Origin: Bacillus timonensis
GTDB taxonomy: Bacteria; Bacillota; Bacilli; Bacillales; Bacillaceae_L
Direction of reading: 5' to 3'
Assembly: GCF_000285535.1 (NCBI RefSeq)
Contig: NZ_HE610988.1
Coordinates: 41,896-102,365, forward strand
Length of the DNA: 60,470 bases
The translations under genes were made by a program, and so were the position numbers. The notes under the pieces were generated by a model. It saw only the letters and a list, made by a program, of their open reading frames with translations, was not told where the DNA came from and made no database searches. This document shows, in pieces, positions 24,812-34,783 of the stretch. How positions within the stretch are numbered: the stretch's first letter is position 1; each line of letters starts with the position of its first letter.

Positions 24812-24841
24812 AAAAAAACTGGCCAAAAAGCCAGCTTTTTT
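24812..24841 (-). terminator. Terminator of yqgT
   Basis: The stem CTGGC / GCCAG is flanked by A- and T-runs and lies 12 bp after the stop on the minus strand. Confidence 0.85.
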
Positions 24842-24852
24842 GGACAGCGTTT

Positions 24853-26046
24853 TCACATGTACAAGGAAACTAAAAAGGCTCCTAATGTTTCCTGATATAT
24901 TTCATCAAATTGCGAAAGCGGCAATGGATTTACCCCTTCACCTAATTCAAACGTATAACCTGGTCTTCTCCATTCCTGAATAAACCAATCTTTAAAACCA
25001 GCATGGCTATCTACATAGCGAACAGGTTCATAGCCCGTAACTCTTGAAAATTCGTTCACAAGTGTTTTTGCCTCTGGTGGTTCAAATCCTTCATAGCCCC
25101 AATAGATGACCTCTCCTTGCGTGTGGAAGGCTACTACATGGGCGAAATCAGAAGATCTTGTCAAGTTTTCAATCGCTAGTACTTCTGGCTCTGTTAAAGG
25201 TCCATCCCCAGGGTAATCTCGCGGTGCAGGTTCCTTAGGTTCTTTCCGTTCCTTTTCAATTTCCCAGTTTGCGGGAAATTGATTATTTAAATCGATACCC
25301 CGAATATTTGCTTTCCAGTCCTTAAACTCAAGACTTCCTCTGTTTATTTTTACAACTTCCTGATTATAAGGTTCCTGTTCAGGAGGTCCATTTAAAACTA
25401 AATCGACGCCATCCGGATTGACCATAGGTACGATTGAGAGAAGTGTTTCTAAATAGAACGGTTGTATATAAAATCCTCTTATCGGTGCCGCATTGGTTAA
25501 CGCAAGTAAATACTCATTTATAAATGTCATAATGACATTCGTTGTAATCCATTCATTCGCATGGAACGATCCATTCCAATGAACTTTTTTAGCACCTCTC
25601 CCAATTCGTATTTCAAGTAGGTCTTTTCCCAATACACTTTTACCAATGGAACGAGTTTGAAGAAAAGGGTATATTGTTTGTAACGTTTCTATATCCTTCT
25701 TCATTTCTGCAAAATCATACTTTTGATTTCCATTTACGATTGGTTGAACAACTCTCTCTGGTATAAAAATTATTTGACCAACCTGTAAATTTTCTGCTTC
25801 TATTCCTGGATTAACTAAAAACAAGGCATCTGCCAGAAGGGAACGGGATTTCGCCAACTTCCATATGGTATCTTCAGAAACAATTTTATATTGATTTAAA
25901 ATAAAGCCTGGTATATTCACTGTTGCTCCAACCTGTAAATGATTGATAGTTACATGTGAATTAGAGTCAATTAGTAAATGCGTAGGGATTGCAAACAGTT
26001 GGCTGTAATACCAAAGCGTGTCTCCTGGACGGACAGTGACCTTCAC
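24853..26046 (-). CDS. yqgT: LysM/M14 gamma-D-glutamyl-diamino acid endopeptidase
   Basis: This 397-residue protein has two LysM domains (VRPGDTLWYYSQLF about 4-45, IVSEDTIWKLAKS about 53-98) and then a peptidase M14 domain. Zinc ligands are visible as SFHANEW (H-x2-E) and AFHTQGE; the catalytic Glu is in YTFELGEG. The family (endopeptidase I, YqgT) cuts gamma-D-Glu-meso-Dap bonds in peptidoglycan fragments, often in sporulating cells. No signal peptide is seen, so it may act in the cytoplasm or mother cell. GTG 26046 follows AAGGAGG. Confidence 0.9.
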   Translation of the reverse strand: MKVTVRPGDTLWYYSQLFAIPTHLLIDSNSHVTINHLQVGATVNIPGFILNQYKIVSEDTIWKLAKSRSLLADALFLVNPGIEAENLQVGQIIFIPERVVQPIVNGNQKYDFAEMKKDIETLQTIYPFLQTRSIGKSVLGKDLLEIRIGRGAKKVHWNGSFHANEWITTNVIMTFINEYLLALTNAAPIRGFYIQPFYLETLLSIVPMVNPDGVDLVLNGPPEQEPYNQEVVKINRGSLEFKDWKANIRGIDLNNQFPANWEIEKERKEPKEPAPRDYPGDGPLTEPEVLAIENLTRSSDFAHVVAFHTQGEVIYWGYEGFEPPEAKTLVNEFSRVTGYEPVRYVDSHAGFKDWFIQEWRRPGYTFELGEGVNPLPLSQFDEIYQETLGAFLVSLYM

Positions 26047-26147
26047 TAAAAAACCTCCTTTTTGCTATCTCCTACTATTTTATGAAGGTATGGATGTACT
26101 TCATGACATTTGAAAAGCCTTGACCATATTAGATCAAGGCTTACTTG

Positions 26148-28046
26148 TTATTTCTTAAACTCCTCCGGAACTGGTTCACTATACGACGTTCCGTTATAGA
26201 AGCGCAGTAGATCACCATATACAATTTCATCTGAGTAATCTAATTCGAGTCCTGCTTCTTCCATAAATGGTTCACAGAAGCTACTTTCCGTTTCTTCACC
26301 TGTTTCTTTTTCGTAGCAGGTATTTTTCGTGTAGACATATTTTTCTGTGATAAAGCTTCCATCTCTTAGGACAACAAAAGGAGTTCTTTCTGTTGAAAAT
26401 AAATCACTGCCGAAATGGACGTCATTCCTTATATCCATTCCCAAAAGACGTAGTATGGTTGGCTTCAAGTCAATTTGACCGGATACAGTGGAAATGACTT
26501 GTGGATCTTTATCTGTCACTCCTGGAATGTGAATAATTAATGGGACCTTTTGTAATTCGATTGAATCAAATGGTGTAATTTCCTCTTTTCCTAGAAATTG
26601 AGCCATCGCCTTATTATGATTCTCAGAAATCCCATAATGATCCCCATAAAGGATAAAGATTGTATTTTCATACATTCCTTCTTCTTTCAGCCTCTCGATA
26701 AAATGCTTAATGGCTTCATCCATATAGCGAACAGTTGGGAAATAACGGTTTAATGTTCTTGAATTTGAATTAAATTCATTTACCATTCGATCTTCTTCTT
26801 CAAGTTCAAATGGGAAATGGTTTGTTAAGGTTATGAACTTTGAATAAAACGGCTGTGGCTGAGATTTTAATAAGTCAACTGACTGTTCAAAGAAATCTTT
26901 ATCTTTTAAGCCCCACCCAATTGAATTTTCTTCTGTTACATTATAACTTTCAACATCAAAGAATTTGTCATACCCTAAAGAATCATACATGATGTCACGA
27001 TTCCAGAAGGTCTTATTATTCGCATGAAAGACTGATGAAAAATATCCATAGTTCTTGATAAATTCAGGTGTTGCTGTGAATTCATTGGTAGCATGTGTAA
27101 AAAATACAGCTCCACGCCCAAGCGGATACAATGAATTTTCAAGCAAGAACTCTGAATCCGATGTCTTCCCTTGACCTGTTTGATGATAAAAATTGTCAAA
27201 GTAATAGCTTTCATTGATAAAATCATTCAAGAATGGCGTAATTTCTTCTCCATCAATGGTCTCATTAATGACGAAGTTTTGTAGTGACTCCATTGAAATA
27301 ATAACGACATTTTTTCCTTCGGCAATTCCAAATTTCTCACTTGGTTCCTTTTGGTTCGCTTTTAAGTAGTTTTCAATTTCAATAAATGAACTGCTGTCGG
27401 CTAAAGCTCTTTGTGCGGAAGACTTTGATTGGAGGACAATATCATAAATTTGGTAGTTATATGTCCCAATATTTTTCACTAACATTTCACGGTCGAATGT
27501 TCTTGTCAACAACTGTGGTCTCTGCGCTTCTGCCAATCCAAGATTAAAAAAGAACACGGCGGCCACTAAGATAAAATAGGATCTTCTTTCCTTCTTTGTA
27601 ATGACTTCGGCCACGGTAAAGCTTGGTTTGTATTTATTTATCAAAATTAAAACAACTACATCGATGAACAAAAGCGGGTCCGTGAACTTTAAGTTTCCCG
27701 TAATACTGGTTCCTAAATCCCCCATATTACTTGTTTGAAAAAGAACTGGGAGAGTTAAAAAATCGTTAAAGAATCTGTAAAATACAACATTAGCAAACAA
27801 TACAAACGAAGATATAAAACTAGCAAATATAATAAATTTATTTCGATGTTTATCCTTAATAAAAAAGGAAATACCAAAGAACAACAATAAAAAACTCAAT
27901 GGATTTATCAGTAGAATAAACTCTTGCATCAAGTTTTCTATTTTAATATCAAAGCTAGTTTTATATACGATATATGTTTTTATCCAAAGCATGAATGCAG
28001 CTAATAAAATAAACCTTGATTTGGATAAGGTTGATGACTTAATCAC
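26148..28046 (-). CDS. yqgS: Lipoteichoic acid synthase family protein (YqgS-like)
   Basis: This protein of about 632 residues has five N-terminal membrane helices and a large extracellular sulfatase-fold domain. It has SMESLQNF (metal Glu), the nucleophile Thr in [15 protein letters not shown], and LYGDHYGIS. LtaS-type enzymes polymerise glycerol-phosphate from phosphatidylglycerol onto a glycolipid anchor. The start is set at GTG 28046, 8 bp after AAGGAGG; the frame extends to 28082 without a site. It occupies the yqgS slot. Confidence 0.9.
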   Translation of the reverse strand: MIKSSTLSKSRFILLAAFMLWIKTYIVYKTSFDIKIENLMQEFILLINPLSFLLLFFGISFFIKDKHRNKFIIFASFISSFVLFANVVFYRFFNDFLTLPVLFQTSNMGDLGTSITGNLKFTDPLLFIDVVVLILINKYKPSFTVAEVITKKERRSYFILVAAVFFFNLGLAEAQRPQLLTRTFDREMLVKNIGTYNYQIYDIVLQSKSSAQRALADSSSFIEIENYLKANQKEPSEKFGIAEGKNVVIISMESLQNFVINETIDGEEITPFLNDFINESYYFDNFYHQTGQGKTSDSEFLLENSLYPLGRGAVFFTHATNEFTATPEFIKNYGYFSSVFHANNKTFWNRDIMYDSLGYDKFFDVESYNVTEENSIGWGLKDKDFFEQSVDLLKSQPQPFYSKFITLTNHFPFELEEEDRMVNEFNSNSRTLNRYFPTVRYMDEAIKHFIERLKEEGMYENTIFILYGDHYGISENHNKAMAQFLGKEEITPFDSIELQKVPLIIHIPGVTDKDPQVISTVSGQIDLKPTILRLLGMDIRNDVHFGSDLFSTERTPFVVLRDGSFITEKYVYTKNTCYEKETGEETESSFCEPFMEEAGLELDYSDEIVYGDLLRFYNGTSYSEPVPEEFKK

Positions 28047-28284
28047 CAAAAATACCTCCTTGTTTTCAAAACCGCGGAGCAATAGTTAAATTCCATTTTT
28101 AGGTAGTTAAAAAAACCTATTCATAATCTTAATACTTTTTTTACCAAAAATCAATCATCTATAAAACCTAATTTATAGAATAATATTGATGTACATTATG
28201 TATATACATATAAGACGTAGAGTTGACGATAAAGTTTCATAGTAATTAAAAGTAATAATCTTTTAAATTTTCTAACAAAAATGT
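28047..28284. other. Region upstream of the LTA synthase gene
   Basis: No ORF is seen. It contains two adjacent palindromes, ATGTACAT (28189-28196) and ATGTATATACAT (28198-28209), about 150 bp upstream of the start. They may be an operator, but AT-rich chance symmetry cannot be excluded. A clear promoter was not identified. Confidence 0.3.
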
Positions 28285-28319
28285 AAAAAAAGAGACTTCA
28301 CTGTTGAAATCTCTTTTTT
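28285..28319 (-). terminator. Terminator of the yqgQ-glcK operon
   Basis: AAAAAAGAGACTTCA / TTGAAATCTCTTTTTT lies 150 bp past the glcK stop. A second inverted repeat without a T-tract (TTTGCAGGAGGAAATTCCTC..., 28328-28354) lies between. Confidence 0.75.
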
Positions 28320-28470
28320 CTATTACTTTTGCAGGAGGAAATTCCTCTTGCAAAGGGGTCATTTTTACACTTATTGATGTAATTTTTTTATTTGGACTTA
28401 TTTACCGCAATGGTTTGAACCAATTTATATAGATAATTGTCTGTTTTTTATCTACTGTTTCCGCACTTTG

Positions 28471-29430
28471 TTACAGCTTTGTTTTCGCAAGATATGCTGC
28501 ACCAATTACACCTGCATCGTTTCCTAATCTGGCAATGGCAATTTCAGCAGCCTCAGCCACCCTTGGAAATGCAAAGCGTTCAAACTGTTTTCTTAGTGGC
28601 AGCAATAATTGATCACCTGCTTTTGAAACCCCGCCTCCGATAACGATTTTTTCAGGGTTTAGCCCATTTGCCACATGACTTAACGCTAAGCCAAGATGAT
28701 ATGTTACATTGTCAATAACTTCTTGTGCCAACTTATCCCCTTTTTCGGCTGCCTCAAAAACATCCTTTGAGGTGATATCATTCGTTTTTTCAAATTTTGT
28801 ACGAAGGATGCTAGAGTCGTTCCCTCCTTGAATGGCCTCCTTTGCCAAGCGAGCAATGCCAGTAGCTGATGCAATTGTTTCAATACAGCCTGTTTTACCA
28901 CAACCACATAAAGCACCACCCTCAGGTATGGAAGTGATATGACCAATCTCTCCACCTGCACCATTCGCACCGCGAATAACATCACCATTTGCAATTAAAC
29001 CTCCACCTACTCCAGTTCCTAGTGTAACACAGAGCAGGTTCTTCGCTCCTTCACCGGCACCCTTCCACATTTCACCGATAGCCGCTACATTTGCGTCATT
29101 ATCTACAACTGCAGGTAAACCTATATTAGACTCAAGGTCGGCTTTTAGAGGATACATTTCTCTCCAACCTAAATTTGTTGCTTTATAAACAACACCTTCT
29201 TCAAAATTTACAGGGCCTGGTGCCCCCATCCCCACTCCTACAAATTGTTCTTTTGTATACTTTAATTCAGTTATTTTAGCATTAATGGCTTCCGCAATGT
29301 CCGGAATAATTTTATCTCCAGATTTATCGGTTGGAATTTCCCATTTAGTGACTATATCCCCTGCTTGAGTTATAAATGCAAGTTTGACTGTTGTTCCACC
29401 TAAATCAATACCAATTAATAAGTTTTCCAT
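28471..29430 (-). CDS. glcK: Glucokinase (ROK family)
   Basis: This 319-residue ROK kinase phosphorylates glucose at C6. It has the ATP loop [13 protein letters not shown], the catalytic region [24 protein letters not shown], and the ROK zinc motif [10 protein letters not shown]...CGCGKTGC. All are intact. It follows yqgQ by 21 bp, the same pair as in B. subtilis. Confidence 0.95.
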   Translation of the reverse strand: MENLLIGIDLGGTTVKLAFITQAGDIVTKWEIPTDKSGDKIIPDIAEAINAKITELKYTKEQFVGVGMGAPGPVNFEEGVVYKATNLGWREMYPLKADLESNIGLPAVVDNDANVAAIGEMWKGAGEGAKNLLCVTLGTGVGGGLIANGDVIRGANGAGGEIGHITSIPEGGALCGCGKTGCIETIASATGIARLAKEAIQGGNDSSILRTKFEKTNDITSKDVFEAAEKGDKLAQEVIDNVTYHLGLALSHVANGLNPEKIVIGGGVSKAGDQLLLPLRKQFERFAFPRVAEAAEIAIARLGNDAGVIGAAYLAKTKL

Positions 29431-29451
29431 ATGTATATTCCATTCCTTTGT

Positions 29452-29664
29452 TTATTTGTTTTTCTTTTTCTTTTCCATTTCCCTTACAATTTCTTGGCGG
29501 AGTAAAAAGATTGCTGATTGATAGTCCTTCGTTTCTATAAGCTGTGAATTGTATAGTTCTTGTACTTCAGCCTCCATTAATTCAAGATCAGCAATTCGCT
29601 CACCAACATAAATAATCGTGCCAAACTTTTTTAGAAATTGTTGAATATCATAAATTGTTTTCAC
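29452..29664 (-). CDS. yqgQ: YqgQ family protein
   Basis: This 70-residue helical protein (IYDIQQFLKKFGTIIYVGER, IADLELMEAEVQELY, lysine-rich tail) matches DUF910/YqgQ. The family has a small three-helix fold and may bind nucleic acid; function is not established. It is the first gene of a two-gene unit with glcK. Confidence 0.88.
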   Translation of the reverse strand: MKTIYDIQQFLKKFGTIIYVGERIADLELMEAEVQELYNSQLIETKDYQSAIFLLRQEIVREMEKKKKNK

Positions 29665-29758
29665 ATTTTCACCTTCTGAAATTCTTTACAACAATAATTC
29701 TAGCTTATTCAAAAATAGTGGAACACGCAAGTCTTTCGTATAAAAGTCTAAAAAAATG

Positions 29759-29790
29759 TAAAAAGAGTGCTCACTAACTGAACACTCTTG
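29759..29790 (-). terminator. Terminator of the SpoVAF-like gene
   Basis: AAGAGTGTTCA / TGAGCACTCTT followed by TTTTAC on the minus strand, 5 bp after the stop. Confidence 0.82.
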
Positions 29791-29794
29791 ACAT

Positions 29795-31264
29795 TTATTT
29801 ATCCGGATCCTGCGGATTTAAGATTTTAGGTCGCCATCTTTTCATCGGAATGGGTGCACGGAATATGACATCCTTTAGTCCTTTGGAGTAAAAAGGAATG
29901 AACGGCCATAAATACGGAACATTAAACGACTTCATTCGCGCTAAATAAATAATCCATAATGTGATTCCCCCAACAAATCCGATTACCCCAAAAATGCTCG
30001 TCGTTAATAATAAAAATAATCGAGCTAAGCGGTTTGCAAGACTCATCTCATAACTTGGTGTTGAGAAGGTCCCAATGGCTGCGATGGCTAAATACAAAAT
30101 TACCTCATTTGTAAATAAGCCAACTTCTACAGCTACTTGTCCAATTAACATCGCGGCAACAAGTCCTAAGGCTGTTGCCAAGGCAGTCGGGGTATGAATG
30201 GCTGCCATTCGCAATAGATCGATCCCAATTTCAATTAAAAAGAACTGCAGAATAAGTGGTAGTCTACCATCTTCATTCGGGCCAATAAATTTAAAACCAT
30301 CTGGCAAAAGATCAGGATGAACAGCAAATAAATACCAAAGTGGTAATAAAAAGAGAGATGACCATACTCCAATATAGCGAACTAAGCGTAGATACATCCC
30401 TGCTACCGGGCTGTTTCGATATTCCTCAGCATGCTGCATATGATGCCAAAACGTCGTTGGTGTAATGAGAACACTTGGTGAACCATCAACCATAATAATA
30501 ATATGTCCCTCATATAAATGAGCAGCTGCTGTATCAGGTCTTTCAGTGTATCGAACGACTGGGTATGGATTCCAATGTCGACCTGAAATGTATTCCTCGA
30601 TTGTCTTTTCACCCATTGGTAAGCCATCTGTATCAATCTTTGATATGGCATCCTTTACTTCTTTAACATGGTCTGGGCTTGCAATGTCTTCGATATAAGA
30701 AACTACTATATCTGTTTTTGAACGTCTCCCAACCTGTAAATATTCCATACGGAGAGATCTATCACGAACTCTTCTTCTCGTTAAGGCTGTATTAAAAACA
30801 ATTGTTTCAACATAGCCATCCCTTGAACCTCTTACAACTCTTTCTGTATCAGGCTCTTCAGGTCCTCGAACAGGATAGGTTCTAGCATCGATTAAAATTA
30901 TTTTTTCAAGCCCATCAATGACAAGCGCGGTTGGGCCTGCAAGTACCATGTCGACAACCTTATCAAGGTCATCTACACTCTCAACTTCTACATAAGGGAT
31001 ATAGGTTTTAAGAAGTTTTTCTAATGGATCTATTTTAAAAATACTTTCATCCTGTTTTGCGAGAAATTTCTGCAATAGATGTAAAACATCATCCTTTATA
31101 AGACCGTCAACTAAAAACATGGACATCTCTTTACCAGCGTATTCTACGTCAAGTTGGATGACATCAAAGCTTTTATCTACACCAAGAGCATCTTTTAAAT
31201 AGTCGACATTTTCTCTTAAATTGGTTGAGACCGGATGTTTCGGCTTTTCTTGTTCATTTCCCAT
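29795..31264 (-). CDS. SpoVAF/GerA-family spore germination protein
   Basis: This 489-residue protein has the GerA fold: an N-terminal cytosolic domain (about 1-285) with LVDGLIKDD, GPTALVIDGLEK and RTYPVRGPEEPDTERVVRGSRDGY, then five or more membrane helices and ILPLWYLF-type core segments. SpoVAF-type proteins associate with germinant receptors or the SpoVA channel in the spore inner membrane. ATG 31264 is taken over 31294 because SpoVAF proteins start near there. It stands alone, away from a spoVA operon, between gluP and yqgQ. Confidence 0.88.
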   Translation of the reverse strand: MGNEQEKPKHPVSTNLRENVDYLKDALGVDKSFDVIQLDVEYAGKEMSMFLVDGLIKDDVLHLLQKFLAKQDESIFKIDPLEKLLKTYIPYVEVESVDDLDKVVDMVLAGPTALVIDGLEKIILIDARTYPVRGPEEPDTERVVRGSRDGYVETIVFNTALTRRRVRDRSLRMEYLQVGRRSKTDIVVSYIEDIASPDHVKEVKDAISKIDTDGLPMGEKTIEEYISGRHWNPYPVVRYTERPDTAAAHLYEGHIIIMVDGSPSVLITPTTFWHHMQHAEEYRNSPVAGMYLRLVRYIGVWSSLFLLPLWYLFAVHPDLLPDGFKFIGPNEDGRLPLILQFFLIEIGIDLLRMAAIHTPTALATALGLVAAMLIGQVAVEVGLFTNEVILYLAIAAIGTFSTPSYEMSLANRLARLFLLLTTSIFGVIGFVGGITLWIIYLARMKSFNVPYLWPFIPFYSKGLKDVIFRAPIPMKRWRPKILNPQDPDK

Positions 31265-32006
31265 GAGTTTCACTCCAATCACGTACAAAGACAACTCTTT
31301 ACCTTTATAAGGTCACTAATCCATCTTTGACGTAAAAATGGAAAAACATACTTTTACAGGAAAAATAAAGAAAATTACCTCATCTTAAGTAGATTGGTTG
31401 TGAAGTTGAAAAGCCGAATTCATAAGGTCAATATCAAGCTAAATCGCATATGTTTGACAATATAATGACACAGAGATACGCAGGAGGTTTAGCATCCCCT
31501 GCGTTGTTCTCACTTAATGACCAGTACTTCACCTCTTTAGTTTATGAGGCCAATCAGCAATAGAAATAGTATGTTAAGCGGAGACTTTCCCGTTAAATCA
31601 AAAATGAAGCTCTTTTTGGTGGAAATAAGGGGGTGTTTTCCGATTACGCAATGCAAAATCCCCCGTTTTTGAATTTTTCGAGTCAATAGGCGGAATATCT
31701 CTGTTTATTTAAGCGCTTTTTAGTAATAATTACGAATTAAGAGGAATGTATCCGTTTATTTTTTAGCCGAGTGCTCAACCTAAGCCCCAAAATGATAAGT
31801 GCTCACCTTATTGATCCTATTGAAGGGAACAGAAACTTTCCATCTTCCCAAGATAAGGATAATTCATTACATAACTGGCACGTTTTTGACAAGGCTTTAA
31901 TCACATATTTACTAGTGTGAACAATAGCTATTGGCAATGTATAAAATCTATGTTGCATCTGTTGTTATTTTCGAGAGTACACTTTAGTAATCCATATCAT
32001 AACAAT
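31265..32006. other. Gene-free region with degenerate short repeats
   Basis: About 740 bp without a convincing ORF. It contains several related short segments (GCGGAGACTTTCCCGTTAAAT, GCGGAATATCTCTGTTTATT, GAGGAATGTATCCGTTTATT), a terminator-like hairpin with GGGGG/CCCCC arms followed by T-runs (31629-31680) and a hairpin ACGCAGG...CCTGCGT (31479-31505). This looks like an eroded repeat island. Confidence 0.45.
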
Positions 32007-32036
32007 AAAAAAAGCAAGCGATAAATAGGCTTGCTA
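32007..32036 (-). terminator. Terminator of gluP
   Basis: AGCAAGC / GCTTGCT followed by TTTTTTTATT on the minus strand. Confidence 0.8.
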
Positions 32037-32100
32037 AAACACTTGTACTATTATTTATTTACCTCAGAACCGAACACTTAGCCTCATCTGAGACACTTTT

Positions 32101-33651
32101 CTATAATGGTGAGTTTTCCATTGAATCTATTTCATCTATGATTTCTTGATAATTTTCATTGTCCGGGTCTAGTTTAATCGCTTGTTCTGCAGCTGATTTA
32201 GCCTTTTCAAAATCTAATAGTTGTATATAGACAAGGGCAAGGTTATAGTGAGCTTCTGAAATATCAGGTGCTTTTTCCGTCACGACTTCAAGATGATCTC
32301 TTGCATCCTCAAACTTACCAAGCTTGATTTCAGTATATGATAAATAAAAATAAACCTCAGGCGATTCCACACCATTTTCTTCTGCTTTTTTGAGCACTTC
32401 ATAGGCCTTATTCGTTTCGTTTGATTGAATAAGTTCCTGTGCAGTTTGCACGACAAATTGTGAGTTATCGGAATGTGGCTGAATCACATATCCGATATAA
32501 AGAAGCGCACCAACTGTCGCGAGTGTAACCACAAGGCCACCCAATCGTTTTGCGTAATCTTTTCTTTTTGGCAAATGGACAATGCTTGCTGCTAAAAATC
32601 CACCAACTAAACCTCCAATATGACCTGAATTATCAATTCCAGGTATCATAAAACCTAAAACTAAGTTTATGATAATAATCCCAATCACATTTGGACCCAT
32701 TGTCCTAAAGAATAAAGATGGATAAGCAGTCCCAAAAAACAATAATGCGCCAAAGCATCCAAAAATAGCCCCTGATGCCCCTGCTGATATATTTGCATTA
32801 AAGACAAAGCTCGCAAGACTTCCTAAAAATCCTGCAAACACATAAATCATTAGAAACCTGCTCTTACCGTATAGCCGCTCTACCTCTGTCCCTAGATAAT
32901 ATAAGGCAAAGGTGTTCATAAGGAGATGAATGAAACCAATATGCAAGATCATTGGAGTGAAAAAACGCCACCATTCACCGTTTAAAATCCGAAAATTTTC
33001 TTTTGCTCCATACTTTAGCAAGGTTTCGGTATTTGTACTTCCACCATACAATTCTAAAACAGCAAACATGATTAATTGAATGGCAATGAGAATATATGTA
33101 AAAAATGGTTTCCCATTTTGGAAAATTTGCTTTTCACTTGATATCCGTTGATTTGCAAATGAAATAACATCAAGCTTTAACTTCTCAATGGTGCCAAGAT
33201 CAATATATACGGAATCGTTTATTTCAAATTCGGTATGAACGAACCTAGATACTTCTTGCAGACCAATATCATTATGTTCTGAATCAATTAATACAGTATG
33301 TAAGGTAGTGAGACCTTTTGCTCCTGCAACGAGTGGTTTTTCGATTCTAAATGACCAATCATCGACAGGTGGGTATGTCGTTATATAAATAGTCAGGGCA
33401 TCGAGTTTACGGGCATATAGACGTTTTCGTAATTGCTCTAATCGCCCAGCGGTAACTTCCATATCCCGTTGCATCCAATTGCTCCAATCCAAATCATGAC
33501 GTAGGATGCGGATAATTCTTGGCTTGTTCTTCTCTGTTGTTTCCAACCATATTTCATTGTTTGATTTAGATAATTGAAGAATCCGATAGCCGCCATCTGC
33601 CTGCAGCTTTTGAATCATTTTCCAATAAAGATAATCCTGCTTGAACACCAA
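32101..33651 (-). CDS. gluP: Rhomboid protease GluP with TPR tail
   Basis: This 516-residue intramembrane serine protease has an N-terminal cytosolic domain (about 1-175), a rhomboid core with GASGAIFGCFGALLFF (catalytic Ser) and NSGHIGGLVGGFLAA (catalytic His), and two C-terminal TPR repeats (about 405-500). The B. subtilis homologue (YqgP) cleaves membrane substrates, including the magnesium transporter MgtE, with FtsH. The start is TTG 33651 or GTG 33648 behind GGGGGG. Complete. Confidence 0.93.
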   Translation of the reverse strand: MVFKQDYLYWKMIQKLQADGGYRILQLSKSNNEIWLETTEKNKPRIIRILRHDLDWSNWMQRDMEVTAGRLEQLRKRLYARKLDALTIYITTYPPVDDWSFRIEKPLVAGAKGLTTLHTVLIDSEHNDIGLQEVSRFVHTEFEINDSVYIDLGTIEKLKLDVISFANQRISSEKQIFQNGKPFFTYILIAIQLIMFAVLELYGGSTNTETLLKYGAKENFRILNGEWWRFFTPMILHIGFIHLLMNTFALYYLGTEVERLYGKSRFLMIYVFAGFLGSLASFVFNANISAGASGAIFGCFGALLFFGTAYPSLFFRTMGPNVIGIIIINLVLGFMIPGIDNSGHIGGLVGGFLAASIVHLPKRKDYAKRLGGLVVTLATVGALLYIGYVIQPHSDNSQFVVQTAQELIQSNETNKAYEVLKKAEENGVESPEVYFYLSYTEIKLGKFEDARDHLEVVTEKAPDISEAHYNLALVYIQLLDFEKAKSAAEQAIKLDPDNENYQEIIDEIDSMENSPL

Positions 33652-33731
33652 ATCCCCCCTTCCAATGGGTATACTTTATTATAAACGTTTTTCTATGACC
33701 GTTACCAAACTTTCTGATTCAAAAATTGAAA

Positions 33732-33760
33732 AAACCCGTTGAAATGAATTCAACAGGTTT
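33732..33760 (-). terminator. Terminator of the yqgO-like gene
   Basis: AAACCTGTTGAA / TTCAACGGGTTT followed by T-run on the minus strand, 5 bp past the stop. Confidence 0.88.
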
Positions 33761-33765
33761 TATCT

Positions 33766-33945
33766 TTAACGGAAAACTGTGTGTATCATTTTATTGCGAA
33801 TAAACGGGACTTTCATCGATGTACTGATAAAAACTCTTCGAATCGCAGCGTTACCGAAAATGCGATTAAAAATGCGATAACGATACCTATAGATTGCATA
33901 GATTCCACCAAAAAGTAAAGCCATTCGGGTCAAGAAGCTTACCAT
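33766..33945 (-). CDS. yqgO: Small basic YqgO-like protein
   Basis: This 59-residue protein starts MVSFLTRMALLFGGIYAIYR, has a strongly basic centre (YRYRYRIFNRIF) and ends MIHTVFR. ATG 33945 follows TAGGAGGG. Content and position between gluP and yqgN fit the small YqgO protein of B. subtilis; function unknown. It probably associates with the membrane through its N-terminal helix. Confidence 0.68.
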   Translation of the reverse strand: MVSFLTRMALLFGGIYAIYRYRYRIFNRIFGNAAIRRVFISTSMKVPFIRNKMIHTVFR

Positions 33946-33988
33946 TTTTAATCCCTCCTAGTTATACTTTTTGATTATCCAAGTTATT

Positions 33989-34783
33989 TTATCCTTCTAA
34001 AAGAGATAGGAAAAAAGTCCCAATTCCAGACGCCAATAGGATAGATAAAAAATTCACAACATCATTGTTGCAAAAACGTATGCCTTTTGAATAAGTTGTT
34101 TCCTTTAAACAGTGAACACTTTTTTCGGTCTCGATTCCGCAGACCCCACATTTATAAGCAACTTGAAAGGTTGCTCCAATAATGGTATCAATTAGATTGC
34201 CACAGAAACCTACTATTGTAAGTCCTACAAATAGAATAACTGAGATCTCTGGCCAAACTAAAAATGAAATGAAACTAATTAACAAAGATCCTAAGAAACC
34301 TGCCATTGTCCCTAATACTGAAACAGCTCCAGATGTTCCCGCATCCACACGTTTCATACTTGTAAGTAAAATGGGCTTTCTTTTACTAAGTGTTCCTATT
34401 TCTGATGCCCACGTATCAGCATTTGCAGCCGCGATGGAGCCAACAAAAAAGAGTAGCCAAAAATTCAAGCCAGTCCAAGCATACATTAGCCCAGTTAACG
34501 TAGCGACTCCACCGTTCGCAATGACCTGAACAATATCTCGTTGTTCTCCTTTTGCGACTTTATTTTGGAGATTATCTTTATTTCCGGCCTTACATTTACT
34601 CCATAAACTTGAGCTTGCAAAAAAGACACCTAATAAAAGTAAGCCACGAAAACCATAGCCAATTGACACCGCACTACCCACAATAATAGTCCCAATGGCA
34701 CCACTAAAGGATAATGATTTTAGCTTATAACCCAAAACCGCTACAACTATTGAAGCAAGGATTTGGATAAAAAGACTAATCAT
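33989..34783 (-). CDS. DUF92 integral membrane protein
   Basis: This 264-residue protein has six or so membrane helices and the DUF92/TMEM19 signatures: GAIGTIIVGSAVSIGYG, VIANGGVATLTGLMY, AAANADTWASEIG and VDAGTSGAVSVLGT. Related plant and cyanobacterial proteins handle phytyl phosphate; the bacillar substrate is unknown. It overlaps the yqgN stop by 8 bp, so translation is likely coupled. It is absent from the B. subtilis yqg cluster as I know it. Confidence 0.85.
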   Translation of the reverse strand: MISLFIQILASIVVAVLGYKLKSLSFSGAIGTIIVGSAVSIGYGFRGLLLLGVFFASSSLWSKCKAGNKDNLQNKVAKGEQRDIVQVIANGGVATLTGLMYAWTGLNFWLLFFVGSIAAANADTWASEIGTLSKRKPILLTSMKRVDAGTSGAVSVLGTMAGFLGSLLISFISFLVWPEISVILFVGLTIVGFCGNLIDTIIGATFQVAYKCGVCGIETEKSVHCLKETTYSKGIRFCNNDVVNFLSILLASGIGTFFLSLLEG

